The notes below the pieces were generated by a model, which saw only the letters and a list, made by a program, of their open reading frames with translations, was not told where the DNA came from and did no database searches. 49,022 bases of DNA from Paracoccaceae bacterium. GTDB taxonomy: Bacteria > Pseudomonadota > Alphaproteobacteria > Rhodobacterales > Rhodobacteraceae. The position numbers and the translations under genes were made by a program. The DNA is taken from the NCBI GenBank assembly GCA_020425125.1, contig JAGQRV010000006.1, forward strand, positions 16,041 to 65,062. The letters run 5' to 3'. Positions within the stretch are counted from its first letter, which is position 1, and the number at the start of each line of letters is the position of its first letter. This document shows, piece by piece, positions 35,948 to 44,855 of the stretch.

Positions 35948-37030
35948 CTAATTCGGCACGCTGCCTTCCAGCCCCTCGACATAGAAGTTCATGCCCAGAA
36001 GCGTGCCGTCATCTGCAACCTCGCCGTCTTTCAGCCAGACGGTCCCGTCCTGCTTATTGAGCGGCCCGGTAAACGGGTGGTAGGTGCCCGAGGCGATGTC
36101 GTCCATCATGGTGCGCGCCTTCGTTGCGACATCTTCAGGAACGGCATCGGTGATCTCGCCGATCTGCACCATCCCTTCTTTGATCCCGTCCCATGTGGAC
36201 ACGCTTTCCCAGGTCCCGTCCATCACCGCCTGAACACGCTCGATATAGTAAGGCGCCCAGTTGTCGATGATGGAGCTGACCCGCGGTGTGGGCTTGAATT
36301 CGGCCATGTCGGCCGCCTGCCCGAAGCCGATCACGCCGCCCGCCTTTTCCATCACCGCCAGCGGTGCGGTCGAGTCGGTATGCTGCAAGATCACGTCGGC
36401 GCCCTGTTCGATCAGCGCCTTGGTCGCGTCGGCCTCCTTCGCCGGGTCGAACCAGGTCGACAGCCAGACGACCCGCATCTGCACGTCGGGGTTCATCTTC
36501 CGCGCCTGGACGAACGACGAGTTGATGCCACGGATCACCTCGGGGATCGGGAAGGACCCGATATAGCCGATGATGTTCGACTTGGTCATTCCGCCCGCAA
36601 TCGTGCCCTCGATGGCGCGTCCCTCATAGAAGCGTGCGGAATAGGTCGACACGTTCGGGGCGGTCTTGTAGCCAGTGGCGTGCTCGAACTTCACCTTGGG
36701 GAATTTCTTCGCGACATTCAGCGTCGGCTCCATGTAGCCGAACGAGGTGGTGAAGATCAGGTCGACGCCGCTGAGCGCCATCTGGGTCAGCACGCGCTCG
36801 GCATCGGCGCCCTCGGGAACGCTCTCCTGCTCGATGACCTCGACGGTGTCGCCGAAATGCTCCTTCATTTTCATGGCCGACTCGTGGTGGTGCTGGCTCC
36901 ACCCGCCGTCGTTGATTGATCCGACATAGACGAAGCCGACCTTGACCGGCTTGTCCTGGGCAAGGCCCGGCAGGGCGCTCAGTGCGGCCGCCGCGCCGAG
37001 CGCGAGTGCCGTGAACTGACGTCTGATCAT
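35948..37030 (-). CDS. BMP-family ABC transporter substrate-binding protein
   Basis: A 360-residue periplasmic binding protein of the BMP (PnrA/TmpC-like) family, whose members bind nucleosides or nucleobases. A signal peptide covers residues 1-24, ending L-A-Q without a lipobox, so it is free in the periplasm. Landmarks are K-V-G-F-V-Y-V-G-S-I-N-D-G-G-W-S, F-T-T-S-F-G-Y-M-E-P, G-Y-I-G-S-F-P-I-P-E-V and the T-W-D-G-I-K-E-G-M stretch. Last gene of the purine cluster: its ATG lies two bases after the channel gene's stop. A hypoxanthine, xanthine or nucleoside ligand is inferred from the xdh genes on the same transcript. Confidence 0.93.
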   Translation of the reverse strand: MIRRQFTALALGAAAALSALPGLAQDKPVKVGFVYVGSINDGGWSQHHHESAMKMKEHFGDTVEVIEQESVPEGADAERVLTQMALSGVDLIFTTSFGYMEPTLNVAKKFPKVKFEHATGYKTAPNVSTYSARFYEGRAIEGTIAGGMTKSNIIGYIGSFPIPEVIRGINSSFVQARKMNPDVQMRVVWLSTWFDPAKEADATKALIEQGADVILQHTDSTAPLAVMEKAGGVIGFGQAADMAEFKPTPRVSSIIDNWAPYYIERVQAVMDGTWESVSTWDGIKEGMVQIGEITDAVPEDVATKARTMMDDIASGTYHPFTGPLNKQDGTVWLKDGEVADDGTLLGMNFYVEGLEGSVPN

Positions 37031-37032
37031 CG

Positions 37033-37839
37033 TTAAAGCCTCCTCTTGGGTTTGCGTTTCAGCGCAGACAGGTTTTTTCGCACCGCGGGTGCCAGATCGT
37101 CTCGCAGTTCTTCTTCCACTTCCCGCGCGATCTTTTCCTCAACGTCCGTGTGGATCAATGCGGACGTGATGATGGCAGCCGGAACGGCGATCACGCCGAG
37201 ACCGACGAACAGCATGAGCGCCGTGAAGATCCGCCCGCCTGCCGTGATCGGGTACATGTCGCCGTATCCCACCGTGGTGAAGCTGACGATCGCCCACCAC
37301 AGGGCCATGGGGATCGACGAGAACTTGTCCGGCTGGGCGTCGTGTTCGAAGATGTAGATGCCGATCGCGGCTATATAGAGCATTGAAAGCGCAAGGAAGG
37401 CGAAGACCGTCAGCTCGCCCCGTGATTTTTCCAGTGCCAGCTCCAGCCGGATAAGCGCGCGGTTCGTGTGCATCAGCTTCAGAATCCGCATCAGCCGCAT
37501 GACCCGGATGATCCGGATCCCGACCCAGTGCGGATTGAGGAACAGCAGGATCGGCACGCAGGACAGCAGATCCACCACGCCCCAGAAGCTCAGGATATAG
37601 TGCAGCGGCCGGACCGCGCAGACGATACGGATGATGTATTCGAGCAGAAACAGGGCGAGTACGGTGAATTCGAAATAGCTCAGCGCGTATTGCGCCGCGA
37701 TCGGCAGGTTCGGCACCGTCTCGACCGAGATCGCGATGGCCGAAAGAACGATGAGGCCCTGGTGGATCAGAGCGATCGTTCGCCCCGCAGTCGGGTGCGT
37801 GCCATCGATGATCTCGGGGATCTCGGTGCGTTTGATCAC
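37033..37839 (-). CDS. Voltage-gated K+-channel-type ion transporter
   Basis: A 268-residue six-helix cation channel. The selectivity filter T-V-G-Y-G-D is intact at residues 189-194, and an S4-like voltage-sensor helix carries regularly spaced arginines (R109, R112, R115, R118 in I-R-I-I-R-V-M-R-L-M-R-I-L-K). S1-S3 lie about 22-98, S5 about 143-165, and S6 about 203-228; a basic C-terminal tail follows, with no RCK nucleotide domain. K+ selectivity follows from the filter. It sits inside the purine cluster, 45 nt after the second permease and 2 nt before the BMP gene, so it is very likely on the same transcript. Why is not evident. Confidence 0.92.
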   Translation of the reverse strand: MIKRTEIPEIIDGTHPTAGRTIALIHQGLIVLSAIAISVETVPNLPIAAQYALSYFEFTVLALFLLEYIIRIVCAVRPLHYILSFWGVVDLLSCVPILLFLNPHWVGIRIIRVMRLMRILKLMHTNRALIRLELALEKSRGELTVFAFLALSMLYIAAIGIYIFEHDAQPDKFSSIPMALWWAIVSFTTVGYGDMYPITAGGRIFTALMLFVGLGVIAVPAAIITSALIHTDVEEKIAREVEEELRDDLAPAVRKNLSALKRKPKRRL

Positions 37840-37884
37840 CGCTATTTCCTTGGGCGTCTGCGCAATGTGCCGCCGCGGTGCCGG

Positions 37885-38811
37885 TCATGACGTCGCATGG
37901 AATACCCGGCCGAGCGATGCGGGCGCGTTCAACGCCGCGCGGCGCTTGTCGGCCGACATGATAACGAGGACGAGGATGGTGACCAGGTAAGGCGACATCG
38001 ACAGCAACTCGACCGGAACGGCAATGCCGGCGGCCTGAAGGTTCAGCTGCAGGACGGTGATGCCGCCGAAGAGCCATGCGCCGATCAGCACCCGCCATGG
38101 CTTCCAGGCGCCGAAGACCACCAGCGCCAGGGCGATCCAGCCCGCCCCCGCCGTCATGCCTTCGGTCCATTGCGGGACCCGCACGAGGCTGATGTAGGCA
38201 CCGCCCAGCCCGGCCATCGCGCCGCCGAAGGCGATGGCGAGAATACGGATTCGCACGACCTTGTAGCCGAGGGCATGGGCCGCGTCGTGGCTTTCGCCGA
38301 CCGCCTTGAGGATCAGACCGGCGCGGGTGTACCGCAGGAAGGCCCAGACCGCCGCCGTGGCGAGGATGCCGACATAGACCATGATGTCGTGACTGAAGAC
38401 GACCGGCCCGATGAACGGGATGTCCGACAGCGGCCCGAAATCGATGTCACCAGTCGGAGGGGGCTTCACGCCCGCATAGCTTTGTCCGATCAGGGCCGAG
38501 AAGCCGAGGCCGAACAGCGTCAGAGCCAGACCCGTGGCAACCTGGTTCGACAGCAGCACCTGGGTCAGGAAGGCGAAGATCAGCGACAGGACGGCACCGC
38601 CCAGAGCGGCGCCAAGGAAGCCGAGCGTGGGGCTCCCGGTCTCCACCGCCACCGCGAAGCCGCAGATGGCTCCGGTGATCATCATTCCTTCGACGCCGAG
38701 ATTCAGTACGCCGGACTTTTCCACGACCGTTTCGCCGATCGCCGCGAGGAGAATCGGTGTCGCCGCGACCATCAGCGCGGCAAGCAGCAGTTCGAGCGAG
38801 ATCCCGGCCAT
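37885..38811 (-). CDS. Nucleobase/nucleoside ABC transporter permease (second)
   Basis: A 308-residue multi-pass permease of the BPD_transp_2 family used by BMP-type nucleoside importers. The N terminus I-L-L-A-A-I-G-E-T-V-V-E-K-S-G-V-L-N-L-G-V-E-G-M-M is diagnostic for this permease type, and the cytoplasmic coupling loop is visible as A-V-G-E-S-H-D-A-A-H-A-L-G-Y. About eight to ten helices. Its ATG shares one base with the stop of the preceding permease (TGATG). Works as a heterodimer with that permease and the fused ATPase at 39.9 kb. Confidence 0.93.
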   Translation of the reverse strand: MAGISLELLLAALMVAATPILLAAIGETVVEKSGVLNLGVEGMMITGAICGFAVAVETGSPTLGFLGAALGGAVLSLIFAFLTQVLLSNQVATGLALTLFGLGFSALIGQSYAGVKPPPTGDIDFGPLSDIPFIGPVVFSHDIMVYVGILATAAVWAFLRYTRAGLILKAVGESHDAAHALGYKVVRIRILAIAFGGAMAGLGGAYISLVRVPQWTEGMTAGAGWIALALVVFGAWKPWRVLIGAWLFGGITVLQLNLQAAGIAVPVELLSMSPYLVTILVLVIMSADKRRAALNAPASLGRVFHATS

Positions 38812-39908
38812 CACGCTGCTCCCGTCTTGGTGTCGGTCCGTGCCAGGCGGATCCGGTAATTGGTGAGGACGTCCACTGCCAGCAGGAAGAACAGCAGCAT
38901 CCCCTGGAAAGCCTGGATCGCCGCAGCCGGCACGCTCAGCATGAACTGCGCCAGCTCGCCGCCGATATAAGTCAGGGCCATGAGCAGGCCGGCAAGCAGG
39001 ATGCCCACCGGATGCAGTCGCCCGAGGAACGCGACGATGATGGCGGTGAAGCCGTATCCCGAATTGAAGTCGATGCTGATCTGGCCCGCCGGGCCGGTCA
39101 GCTCGAACAGCCCCGCAAGCCCGGCGAGCGCGCCGGAAATACCCATGCAGGTCAGGATCAGGCGGCTGGGGCTGACGCCTGCGAAACGTGCCGCCCGCGG
39201 CGCTGCGCCGGTAAGCCGGATCTGATATCCCAGCACATGCTTGGCGAGCAGGACATAGGCGCCGATCACGGCCAGAAAGGCGGCGACCACCCCCCAGTGC
39301 ATGCCGGTGCCGGGGATCAGCTCGACATTCGCGACCGCATCCCATTGCTGGAAGTTGCGCGAGCCGGGAAATCCGCCGCCTTCCGGGTTCCGCATCAGCC
39401 CGAGCGACATGGAGGCGAGGATCTGTTCGGCCACGTAGACGAGAAGCAGCGAGACGAGGATCTCGCTGGTGTTGAACCAGACCCGCAGGAGTCCCGGAAT
39501 CATCGCCCAGGCCCAGCCGCCGATGCCGCCGGCCACGATCATCAGCGGGAAGATCAACGGGCTTCCAGAAGGGTAGAATGCAAGCCCGACGCCGCCGCCG
39601 ACGACGGCGCCGATGATGTATTGTCCCTCGGCGCCGATGTTCCAGACGCCGGCCCGGAAGCCGAGGCTGAGCCCGATGGCGATCAAGATCAGCGGCGCGG
39701 CCTTGACCAGGAGCTGCGGCCGGGAATAGGCGGCGAACTGTTCGTTGAACAGAGGGTCATAGAAGATCGTCCGGATCGCCTCGACCGGGTTCTTGCCGAG
39801 CGCGGCGAACATCAGTCCGCCGGCGATCATGGTCAGCAGCACCGCGACGATCGGCGTCAGGTAGGTCCACATCTTCGACGGGGTGGGCCGCTTTTCCAGC
39901 CGGATCAT
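38811..39908 (-). CDS. Nucleobase/nucleoside ABC transporter permease (first)
   Basis: A 365-residue permease, the longer partner of the pair. It has an N-terminal helix (I-V-A-V-L-L-T-M-I-A-G-G), L-V-K-A-A-P-L-I-L-I-A-I-G-L-S-L-G-F-R-A-G-V-W-N-I-G-A-E-G-Q, which is the permease signature, and the coupling loop G-A-A-P-R-A-A-R-F-A-G-V. It begins 30 nt after the ATPase stop and overlaps the next permease by one base. Length and order (ATPase, long permease, short permease) follow the usual nucleoside ABC operon. Confidence 0.93.
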   Translation of the reverse strand: MIRLEKRPTPSKMWTYLTPIVAVLLTMIAGGLMFAALGKNPVEAIRTIFYDPLFNEQFAAYSRPQLLVKAAPLILIAIGLSLGFRAGVWNIGAEGQYIIGAVVGGGVGLAFYPSGSPLIFPLMIVAGGIGGWAWAMIPGLLRVWFNTSEILVSLLLVYVAEQILASMSLGLMRNPEGGGFPGSRNFQQWDAVANVELIPGTGMHWGVVAAFLAVIGAYVLLAKHVLGYQIRLTGAAPRAARFAGVSPSRLILTCMGISGALAGLAGLFELTGPAGQISIDFNSGYGFTAIIVAFLGRLHPVGILLAGLLMALTYIGGELAQFMLSVPAAAIQAFQGMLLFFLLAVDVLTNYRIRLARTDTKTGAA

Positions 39909-39938
39909 GCCCTGGCCCCCGCGCTTGCGGTTACTCGT

Positions 39939-41474
39939 TCATTCCGCCGCATGGGCCTTCTCCATGTCATGGGCGCCGCCCAGCATCAGTCCGATCTCGT
40001 CGATGGTCAGGCCCTGGGTCAGCCGCGGTGCCGACAGCTTGCCGCCGTTCAACGCGGCGAAGCGATCGGCAACTTCCATGATCTCATCGAGATCCTGGCT
40101 AATCACGATCACCGCTGATCCGCCCTGCGCCAGATCCAGCAACGCCTGCCGGATCGAGGCCGCGGCTGCTGCGTCCACCCCCCATGTCGGCTGGTTCACC
40201 ACCAGCACGCGGGGCTTCTGGAGAACCTCGCGGCCGATGACGAATTTCTGCAGGTTCCCGCCCGACAGCGCCCGCGCCGCCACATCGGCGTTCGGGGTGC
40301 GCACGTCGAAGCTCTGGATGATCCGCTCCGCGAAACTCCGCGTCGCGCCCCAGTCGAGGAAGCCGTTCTTCGCCAGCTTCTCGCGGGTGATCGCGGTCAG
40401 CGCGGCGTTCTCCACCAACGACATGTCGGGTGCCGCGGCATGGCCCAGCCGTTCTTCGGGCGCAGTCAGGACGCCCAGGCGCCGGCGTGCTTCCGGTCCC
40501 AGCGGGCCGATATCTTCTCCGTCCACGAAGAGATGTCCCGGCGCGACGGGCGCCTCGCCGGAAATGACCGACAGAAGCTCGTCCTGACCGTTACCGGCGA
40601 CGCCGCCGATCCCCATGACTTCGCCGGAACGGACCTGAAGCGAGACGTCCTTGAGCGACGTGCCGAACTGCGTCGGCGAGGGCAGCGACAGGTTCTTCAT
40701 CTCGACCAGGACGTCGCCCGGCTCTGCGCCAGGCGCCCGCTCGGGCGTGTGGAGCGAACCGCCGACCATCAGTTCGGCCATTTCCCGGGCGGTGGATTCG
40801 CGCGGCGTGCATTCGCCGACGACCTTGCCCAGCCTGAGCACGGTCGCAGCGTCGCAGAGTGCCCGGATTTCCTCGAGCTTGTGAGAGATGTAGAGGATCG
40901 CCGTGCCTTCGGACGACAGGGTCCGGAGGGTCGTGAAGAGGATGTCCACCTCCTGCGGCGTCAGCACGCTGGTCGGCTCGTCCATGATCAGAAGTTTCGG
41001 ATTCTGCAGCAGGCAGCGGATGATCTCGACCCGCTGACGTTCGCCCGCCGAGAGTTCGCCGATCAGGCGCGAAGGATCGAGCGGCAATCCGTATTCGTGG
41101 CTGACGGTGCGGATGCGCTCGGCCAGATCGCGCCGTTTGGGCGGGTCCTCCATGCCGAGTGTGATATTTTCGGCCACGTCCAGCGCCTCGAACAGCGAAA
41201 AATGCTGGAAGACCATGGCTACGCCGCGGCGCCGCGCTTCGCTGGGCTCGTGGGGCGCATAGGGCTCGCCCATCAGGTGCATGGCGCCGCTGTCGGGCTT
41301 CACGAGCCCGTAGATCATCTTCACCAGTGTCGATTTTCCGGCGCCGTTCTCGCCCAAAAGGGCATGAACCTCGCCGGGCTGGATGGCGAAGCTGACGTTG
41401 CTGTTGGCGACCACGCCCGGATAGGCCTTGGTCAGATGCTCGATCGAAAGAAGGGGAGGAGATGCTGAAGTCAC
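39939..41474 (-). CDS. Nucleobase/nucleoside ABC transporter, double ATP-binding protein
   Basis: A 511-residue protein with two ABC domains in tandem. Domain 1 has Walker A G-E-N-G-A-G-K-S-T at 41-49, the signature L-S-A-G-E at 141-145, Walker B L-L-I-M-D-E-P-T at 161-168 and switch I-S-H-K. Domain 2 has a degenerate P-loop (G-V-A-G-N-G-Q-D-E near 291-299) and L-S-G-G-N-L-Q-K at 403-410, the arrangement of sugar/nucleoside importers in which only one site is fully active. The start is GTG 41472-41474, overlapping the xdhC stop by four bases, so it is translationally coupled to xdhC. Confidence 0.93.
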   Translation of the reverse strand: MTSASPPLLSIEHLTKAYPGVVANSNVSFAIQPGEVHALLGENGAGKSTLVKMIYGLVKPDSGAMHLMGEPYAPHEPSEARRRGVAMVFQHFSLFEALDVAENITLGMEDPPKRRDLAERIRTVSHEYGLPLDPSRLIGELSAGERQRVEIIRCLLQNPKLLIMDEPTSVLTPQEVDILFTTLRTLSSEGTAILYISHKLEEIRALCDAATVLRLGKVVGECTPRESTAREMAELMVGGSLHTPERAPGAEPGDVLVEMKNLSLPSPTQFGTSLKDVSLQVRSGEVMGIGGVAGNGQDELLSVISGEAPVAPGHLFVDGEDIGPLGPEARRRLGVLTAPEERLGHAAAPDMSLVENAALTAITREKLAKNGFLDWGATRSFAERIIQSFDVRTPNADVAARALSGGNLQKFVIGREVLQKPRVLVVNQPTWGVDAAAAASIRQALLDLAQGGSAVIVISQDLDEIMEVADRFAALNGGKLSAPRLTQGLTIDEIGLMLGGAHDMEKAHAAE

Positions 41475-42418
41475 GCGGATCTGTTCCCGGTTGTCAGGGC
41501 CTCGGCCCGGTGTCTCAGGAGTGCGGCGGCAACGCCGATGGCGATGGCCTGCGGATGCTTGCCAAGTGCGGGATCGCCGATCGGACAGGTGATCCGCGCG
41601 ATGTCGGACGGGCTGTGGCCGAGACTGGCAAGACGGCCCCGGAACCGCGCCCATTTGGTCGCCGATCCGATCAGTCCGCATGAACGGAAGCCGTGCGCCA
41701 GCAGGGCGTGGCAAAGCTCCAGATCGAGCGCATGCGAGAAGGTCAGGATCAGGTGATCGGCGCACGCGGGCGCGTGGCGGACCAGCCGCTCGGGCGCCTC
41801 CGCCGGCAGGATCGTCAGACCCCGCGGCGGGTCGGCAGGGAAGCGACCGGGCGCCGTGTCGACCCAAGTGATGGCCAGATCCGGAAGGGGCGCGAGGGTT
41901 GCGACGATCGCACGCCCAACATGACCCGCCCCCCAGATCCAGACCTGACGGGTCGGCCGCGCGACGGGCTCCAGCAGCCAGCCGTCTTCGGCAAGGGCCT
42001 CGGCTGCCACGCCTTCGCCACGGGCCTGGCGAAGCGCCCTGCGCAGACCCAGCGGCAACGCCGCAGTCCCGTCGATCCGGCGCAGCCAAACGCCTTCGGT
42101 TGAAATCACGGCCAGGCGGGCGGCGTCGATGATCTCCGTCGCCAGCGTCACCGACCCGCCGCAGCATTGGCCCAGCTGGGGACCGAGCGGGTGCCGGCTC
42201 AGCCGGTCTCCGCCGTCAGCCAGCGCCGCACGGGCCGCCTTTGTGGCTTCGAATTCCAGCGCCCCGCCGCCGATCGTGCCGCTCTGGCCCGTGTCCCAGA
42301 CCAGCATGGCGGCACCCGGTTCACGCGGGGCCGAGCCCTGGGCCGCGGCGACGACGACCCGGGCGACCCGGCAATGGGTTGCAACGGCTGCGCGGAGCGT
42401 TTCGAGATCGACACTCAT
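41471..42418 (-). CDS. xdhC: Xanthine dehydrogenase accessory protein XdhC
   Basis: A 315-residue chaperone that binds molybdenum cofactor, helps its sulfuration and inserts it into XdhB. The N-terminal domain has V-V-V-A-A-A-Q-G-S-A-P-R-E-P-G-A-A-M-L-V and G-T-I-G-G-G-A-L-E-F-E-A; the C-terminal Rossmann part has V-W-I-W-G-A-G-H-V-G-R-A-I-V. A cysteine pair in Q-C-C-G-G fits the family's cofactor site. It lies 7 nt after the xdhB stop and overlaps the ATPase gene, joining the enzyme and transport halves of the cluster. Confidence 0.94.
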   Translation of the reverse strand: MSVDLETLRAAVATHCRVARVVVAAAQGSAPREPGAAMLVWDTGQSGTIGGGALEFEATKAARAALADGGDRLSRHPLGPQLGQCCGGSVTLATEIIDAARLAVISTEGVWLRRIDGTAALPLGLRRALRQARGEGVAAEALAEDGWLLEPVARPTRQVWIWGAGHVGRAIVATLAPLPDLAITWVDTAPGRFPADPPRGLTILPAEAPERLVRHAPACADHLILTFSHALDLELCHALLAHGFRSCGLIGSATKWARFRGRLASLGHSPSDIARITCPIGDPALGKHPQAIAIGVAAALLRHRAEALTTGNRSA

Positions 42419-42425
42419 GCCGACC

Positions 42426-44855
42426 TCACGCCGCCCGGGCGCGCTTGATGGCGGCCAGCAGCCGTTCAGGTGTCGCTGGCGCGTCGAGCGCTGGATAGCC
42501 GGGGCCGCAGGCGGCGACCGCGTCCGACAGGGCCATCAGCGCCGAGATGCCCAGCATGAAGGGTGGTTCGCCCACAGCCTTGGAGCGATAGATCGTCTCT
42601 TCGCGGTTCGGCACGTCGTAGAGCGCGACATTGAAGATCTCCGGCCGGTCAGAGCAGGCCGGAATCTTGTAGGTCGAGGGCGCATGGGTGCGCAGGCGCC
42701 CCTTGTCGTCCCAGACCAGTTCTTCCATCGTCAGCCAACCCGCACCCTGGACGAAGCCGCCTTCGATCTGGCCGATGTCGATGGCCGGATTCAGTGACGC
42801 GCCGCTGTCATGCAGGATGTCGGTGCGGAGAATCCGGTTCTCGCCGGTCAGCGTGTCCAGCACCACTTCGGTGCAGGCGACACCGTAGGCGAAGTAGAAG
42901 AACGGCCGGCCTTCGCCGCGGATCCGGTCCCAGCTGAGTTTCGGGGTCTTGTAGAATCCGGTCGCGCTCAGGCTGACCCGGCCCATGTAGCAGCGCTGCG
43001 CCGCTTCAGCGAAGCTCATGCGGGTGGCGCCGATGATGACCTCGCCGCCATCGAACGCGACCTCGGACGGGTCGGCCTGGTGCAGCGGCGCCAGGTAGGC
43101 CGCCATCCGGTCGCGGATCGTGTCGCAGGCGGCGCGGACCGCCATGCCGTTCAGGTCCGATCCAGACGAGGCCGCGGTGGCCGATGTGTTCGGCACCTTG
43201 GCGGTATCGGTTGCGGTGATCTTCACTGTCCCGATATCGACCCCGAACCGGCTCGCGGCGACTTGCGCGACCTTCAGGAACAGGCCCTGTCCCATCTCGG
43301 TGCCGCCATGGTTCATGGCGATGGAGCCGTCGTTGTAGACATGGACCAGCGCCCCGGCCTGGTTCAGATGCGTGAGCGTGAAGGAAATGCCGAACTTGAC
43401 CGGCGTGAGTGCGATCCCGCGCTTGAGGACGGGATGGCTGTCGTTCCAGGTCGCGACCGCGTCGCGCCGCGCTGCATAGTCGCAACTCGCGGCCAGCTTT
43501 GCCGTCATGTCGTGCAGGACGAAATCCTCGACCAACTGACCGTAGGGTGTGGTCCGGTGCGGTACCTGCTCGGGGGACGCGGCCAAGGGCGCCTCCACCT
43601 CGCCGACCGATCCGCGTGACGTAGCGTCGTCCTCGCTCCAGCCGGGTGACAACGGCGGCGCCCCGTCGCCGGGGCGCTCGTCGCCTGCGGCGCCGTGGCC
43701 TGCCGGGTCGCCGGCTGCGGCATAATAGTTCCTCACCCGAACCTCGAGAGGGTCGAGCCCCAGATGATGGGCCACATGATCCAGCACCCGTTCGATTCCG
43801 ACCATGCCCTGCGGGCCGCCGAAGCCGCGGAAGGCGGTGGCGCTCTGGGTGTTGGTCTTCAGGCGGTGCGAGACGATCCGCACGTCGGGCAGCCAGTAGG
43901 CGTTGTCGGCGTGGAGCATGGCCCGGTCGGCCACGGGAAGCGTCAGGTCCTGGCTCCAGCCACCGCGGCAATACTGCACGAAATCGACCGCAAGAAGCCG
44001 GCCTTCGGCATCGAATCCGGCCCTGTAGTCGATCCGGAAATCGTGGCGCTTGCCGGTGATCGTCATGTCGTCGTCGCGGTCGTAGCGCATCCGCGCCGGC
44101 CTTCCGGTCCGCGTCGCGACAAGGGCACAGGCGATCGCAAGGTGGTTGCCCTGGCTTTCCTTGCCGCCGAAGCCGCCGCCCATCCGCCGTGTCTCGACCC
44201 GGACCGCATGCATCGGCAGGTGCAGGGCGTGGGCGACCTTGTGCTGGATCTCGCTTGGATGCTGGGTGGAGGAATGGACCAGTAGGTCGCCCCCCTCCAT
44301 CGGAAACACGAGCGCCGCCTGGCTTTCCAGGTAGAAATGCTCCTGCCCGCCGATCTCGAAGCTGCCGGTGATGCGGAACGGGGCGTTGGCCAGCGCCTTG
44401 TCCGGATCGCCCCGCCCATAGATGCGCGGACCTTCCTCGAACCGGGAATTGGCGGCCATCGCCGCGTCGACGGTGAGGATCGGAGTCGTCGCCTCGGTCT
44501 CGACCGTCGCCAGACGCACGGCGCGCCTGGCTGCCTGATGGGTCTCCGCCGCCACGAGAAACAGCGGCTGGCCCAGATAATGGATCGTGCCGTCGGAGAG
44601 GAGCGGCTCGTCATGAAGCGAGGGCGAGCAATCGGGATTGGTGCCGAGATCGGCGGGTGCCCAGGCGCCGATGACACCCGGTGCCGCCCGCACCTTGGAC
44701 AGGTCGAGGGAGACAAGGCGTCCGGCCGCGATCTCGCTCAGCCCGAAGGCAAGGTGCACAGCATTGGCCGGGGTCGGGATGTCGTCGACGTAGCGGGCCT
44801 GCCCGGTGACATGGAGGCGCGCGGCGTCGTGAGGAAGTGGGGCGCGCACGGTCAT
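42426..44855 (-). CDS. xdhB: Xanthine dehydrogenase molybdopterin-binding subunit XdhB
   Basis: An 809-residue subunit carrying the molybdenum cofactor, where hypoxanthine or xanthine is hydroxylated. The start ATG 44853-44855 overlaps the xdhA stop (ATGA). Landmarks are G-G-G-F-G-G-K-E-S-Q (225-235), A-F-R-G-F-G-G-P-Q-G (341-350), G-G-T-E-M-G-Q-G-L (517-525) and the catalytic glutamate E763 in V-G-E-P-P-F-M. Residues about 381-432 form a low-complexity, Gly/Pro/Ala/acidic-rich stretch between R-N-Y-Y and T-P-Y-G-Q; in relatives I recall, these two motifs are separated by only a few residues. The insert does not disturb the motifs. Pairs with XdhA as an (AB)2 enzyme. Confidence 0.95.
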   Translation of the reverse strand: MTVRAPLPHDAARLHVTGQARYVDDIPTPANAVHLAFGLSEIAAGRLVSLDLSKVRAAPGVIGAWAPADLGTNPDCSPSLHDEPLLSDGTIHYLGQPLFLVAAETHQAARRAVRLATVETEATTPILTVDAAMAANSRFEEGPRIYGRGDPDKALANAPFRITGSFEIGGQEHFYLESQAALVFPMEGGDLLVHSSTQHPSEIQHKVAHALHLPMHAVRVETRRMGGGFGGKESQGNHLAIACALVATRTGRPARMRYDRDDDMTITGKRHDFRIDYRAGFDAEGRLLAVDFVQYCRGGWSQDLTLPVADRAMLHADNAYWLPDVRIVSHRLKTNTQSATAFRGFGGPQGMVGIERVLDHVAHHLGLDPLEVRVRNYYAAAGDPAGHGAAGDERPGDGAPPLSPGWSEDDATSRGSVGEVEAPLAASPEQVPHRTTPYGQLVEDFVLHDMTAKLAASCDYAARRDAVATWNDSHPVLKRGIALTPVKFGISFTLTHLNQAGALVHVYNDGSIAMNHGGTEMGQGLFLKVAQVAASRFGVDIGTVKITATDTAKVPNTSATAASSGSDLNGMAVRAACDTIRDRMAAYLAPLHQADPSEVAFDGGEVIIGATRMSFAEAAQRCYMGRVSLSATGFYKTPKLSWDRIRGEGRPFFYFAYGVACTEVVLDTLTGENRILRTDILHDSGASLNPAIDIGQIEGGFVQGAGWLTMEELVWDDKGRLRTHAPSTYKIPACSDRPEIFNVALYDVPNREETIYRSKAVGEPPFMLGISALMALSDAVAACGPGYPALDAPATPERLLAAIKRARAA

